DNA of 64,000 nucleotides from Paraburkholderia sp. NMBU_R16 (GTDB lineage Bacteria; Pseudomonadota; Gammaproteobacteria; Burkholderiales; Burkholderiaceae): NCBI RefSeq assembly GCF_013282575.1, contig NZ_JAAAYE010000017.1, positions 1 to 64,000 of the forward strand, read 5' to 3'. Shown piece by piece: positions 63,491 to 64,000 of this stretch (position 1 is its first letter; each line of letters starts with the position of its first letter). The notes under the pieces were generated by a model. It saw only the letters and a program-made list of their open reading frames with translations, ran no database searches and was not told where the DNA came from. The position numbers and the translations under genes were made by a program.

Positions 63491-64000
63491 ATGGATACAT
63501 TGACGAGCATGCAGGTCTTCCGTCTGGCCGTCGAGCTCAAGAGCTTTGCCGCGGCGGCGCGACAGCTCGACATGTCGCCGGCGATGGCGAGCAAACACGT
63601 GATGCATCTGGAGCGGCGCCTCGGCGCATTGCTGCTCAACCGGACGAGTCGCCGCCTGAGCCTGACCGAAGCAGGCACCGTCTATTTCGATCACGCGCGG
63701 CAAATGCTCGACGATCTGGAGGATGTCGAGGCGAGCGTCGCTCAATCGACAGCCGCGCCGCGCGGCACACTTCGGCTCAGTGCGCCGGTATGGATGGCCA
63801 ACCCGGATTTCATCGGCGTGCTGAACGATTACCGCGCCCGTTATCCGGAAGTCAGGCTCGACGTCGACCTGTCGGGACGATTCGTCAATCTGGTCGAAGA
63901 GCGGATCGACCTGGCGTTGCGTGTCACGAACCCGATGGCGCTCGGGCAGTCGCTGATCGCGCGGCCGATCGCCCCCGTGGCGTTTTACATCGTAGGCGCT
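63491..64000 (+). CDS. LysR-family regulator, cut by the window end
   Basis: The first 170 residues of a LysR regulator: MQVFRLAVELKSFAAAARQL and SPAMASKHVMHLERRLGALL form the winged helix, and RGTLRLSAPVWMANPDFIGV begins the effector domain. The frame has no stop before the window end, so it is not finished. It starts at ATG 63491, 166 bases from the divergent DoxX gene, which it may regulate, as LysR regulators of this subfamily often do. Confidence 0.92.
   Translation, partial: MDTLTSMQVFRLAVELKSFAAAARQLDMSPAMASKHVMHLERRLGALLLNRTSRRLSLTEAGTVYFDHARQMLDDLEDVEASVAQSTAAPRGTLRLSAPVWMANPDFIGVLNDYRARYPEVRLDVDLSGRFVNLVEERIDLALRVTNPMALGQSLIARPIAPVAFYIVGA

Overview
The window is high-GC DNA with the gene content of a Burkholderiaceae chromosome or chromid, most like Paraburkholderia or Trinickia. 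This rests on the family mix: DUF4148 proteins, the DUF3348-DUF802-OmpA-DUF2894 operon, a formaldehyde-activating-enzyme homologue, allantoin genes, many LysR and MocR regulators, and the long class of argG. The genus is an inference. About 66 protein genes are packed densely on both strands. I saw no rRNA, tRNA, CRISPR array or intact insertion sequence.

Layout. 1-2.8 kb: a broken Rieske oxygenase gene, its intact flavin/2Fe-2S reductase and a LysR regulator. 2.8-7.8 kb: an accessory island with a tightly coupled minus-strand operon (Ser-rich protein, a pentatricopeptide-repeat protein with a C-terminal Smr-like domain, a lytic-transglycosylase-like protein), flanked by gene remnants. 7.9-12.9 kb: a secreted alpha/beta hydrolase, a TPR-CPBP membrane protease and a 497-residue protein with a GNAT-like motif. 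13-15.3 kb: ahpC-ahpF with a candidate OxyR site. 15.4-28.5 kb: a Fae homologue, YjbQ, acetyltransferases, LysR, a secreted S10 peptidase, two MocR regulators each facing a small gene, and a VOC/AraC pair. 28.5-34.2 kb: argG, an MFS exporter, a cupin, a DJ-1/PfpI enzyme, a GlxA-type regulator and a YSC84 lipoprotein.

34.5-43.6 kb: two tandem paralogous lipoproteins, a four-gene operon encoding a MotA/MotB-like (ZorA/ZorB-like) inner-membrane complex with a very long cytoplasmic tail, a DUF445 protein and a divergent FtsH. 43.7-48 kb: mazEF, a membrane diguanylate cyclase, a Pat-type acetyltransferase and LysR. 48-54 kb: a YcsI-type hydro-lyase with an MFS transporter, then dctA-alc-allA (purine/ureide use) opposite a GntR regulator, with mirrored operators just downstream of both promoters. 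54-57.7 kb: ECF sigma and anti-sigma factors divergent from a DUF305 protein and a beta-propeller protein, with GGAATA-type boxes on both sides. 57.8-64 kb: aldo/keto reductase, a DedA-rhodanese fusion, DUF4148, a secreted creatininase-family protein, a second beta-propeller, DoxX, and a LysR gene cut by the window end.

The strongest candidates for something undescribed are the bacterial PPR-Smr operon (3054-7171) and the ZorAB-like motor operon (35639-39698). All functions come from reading the translations by eye; no database search was run.
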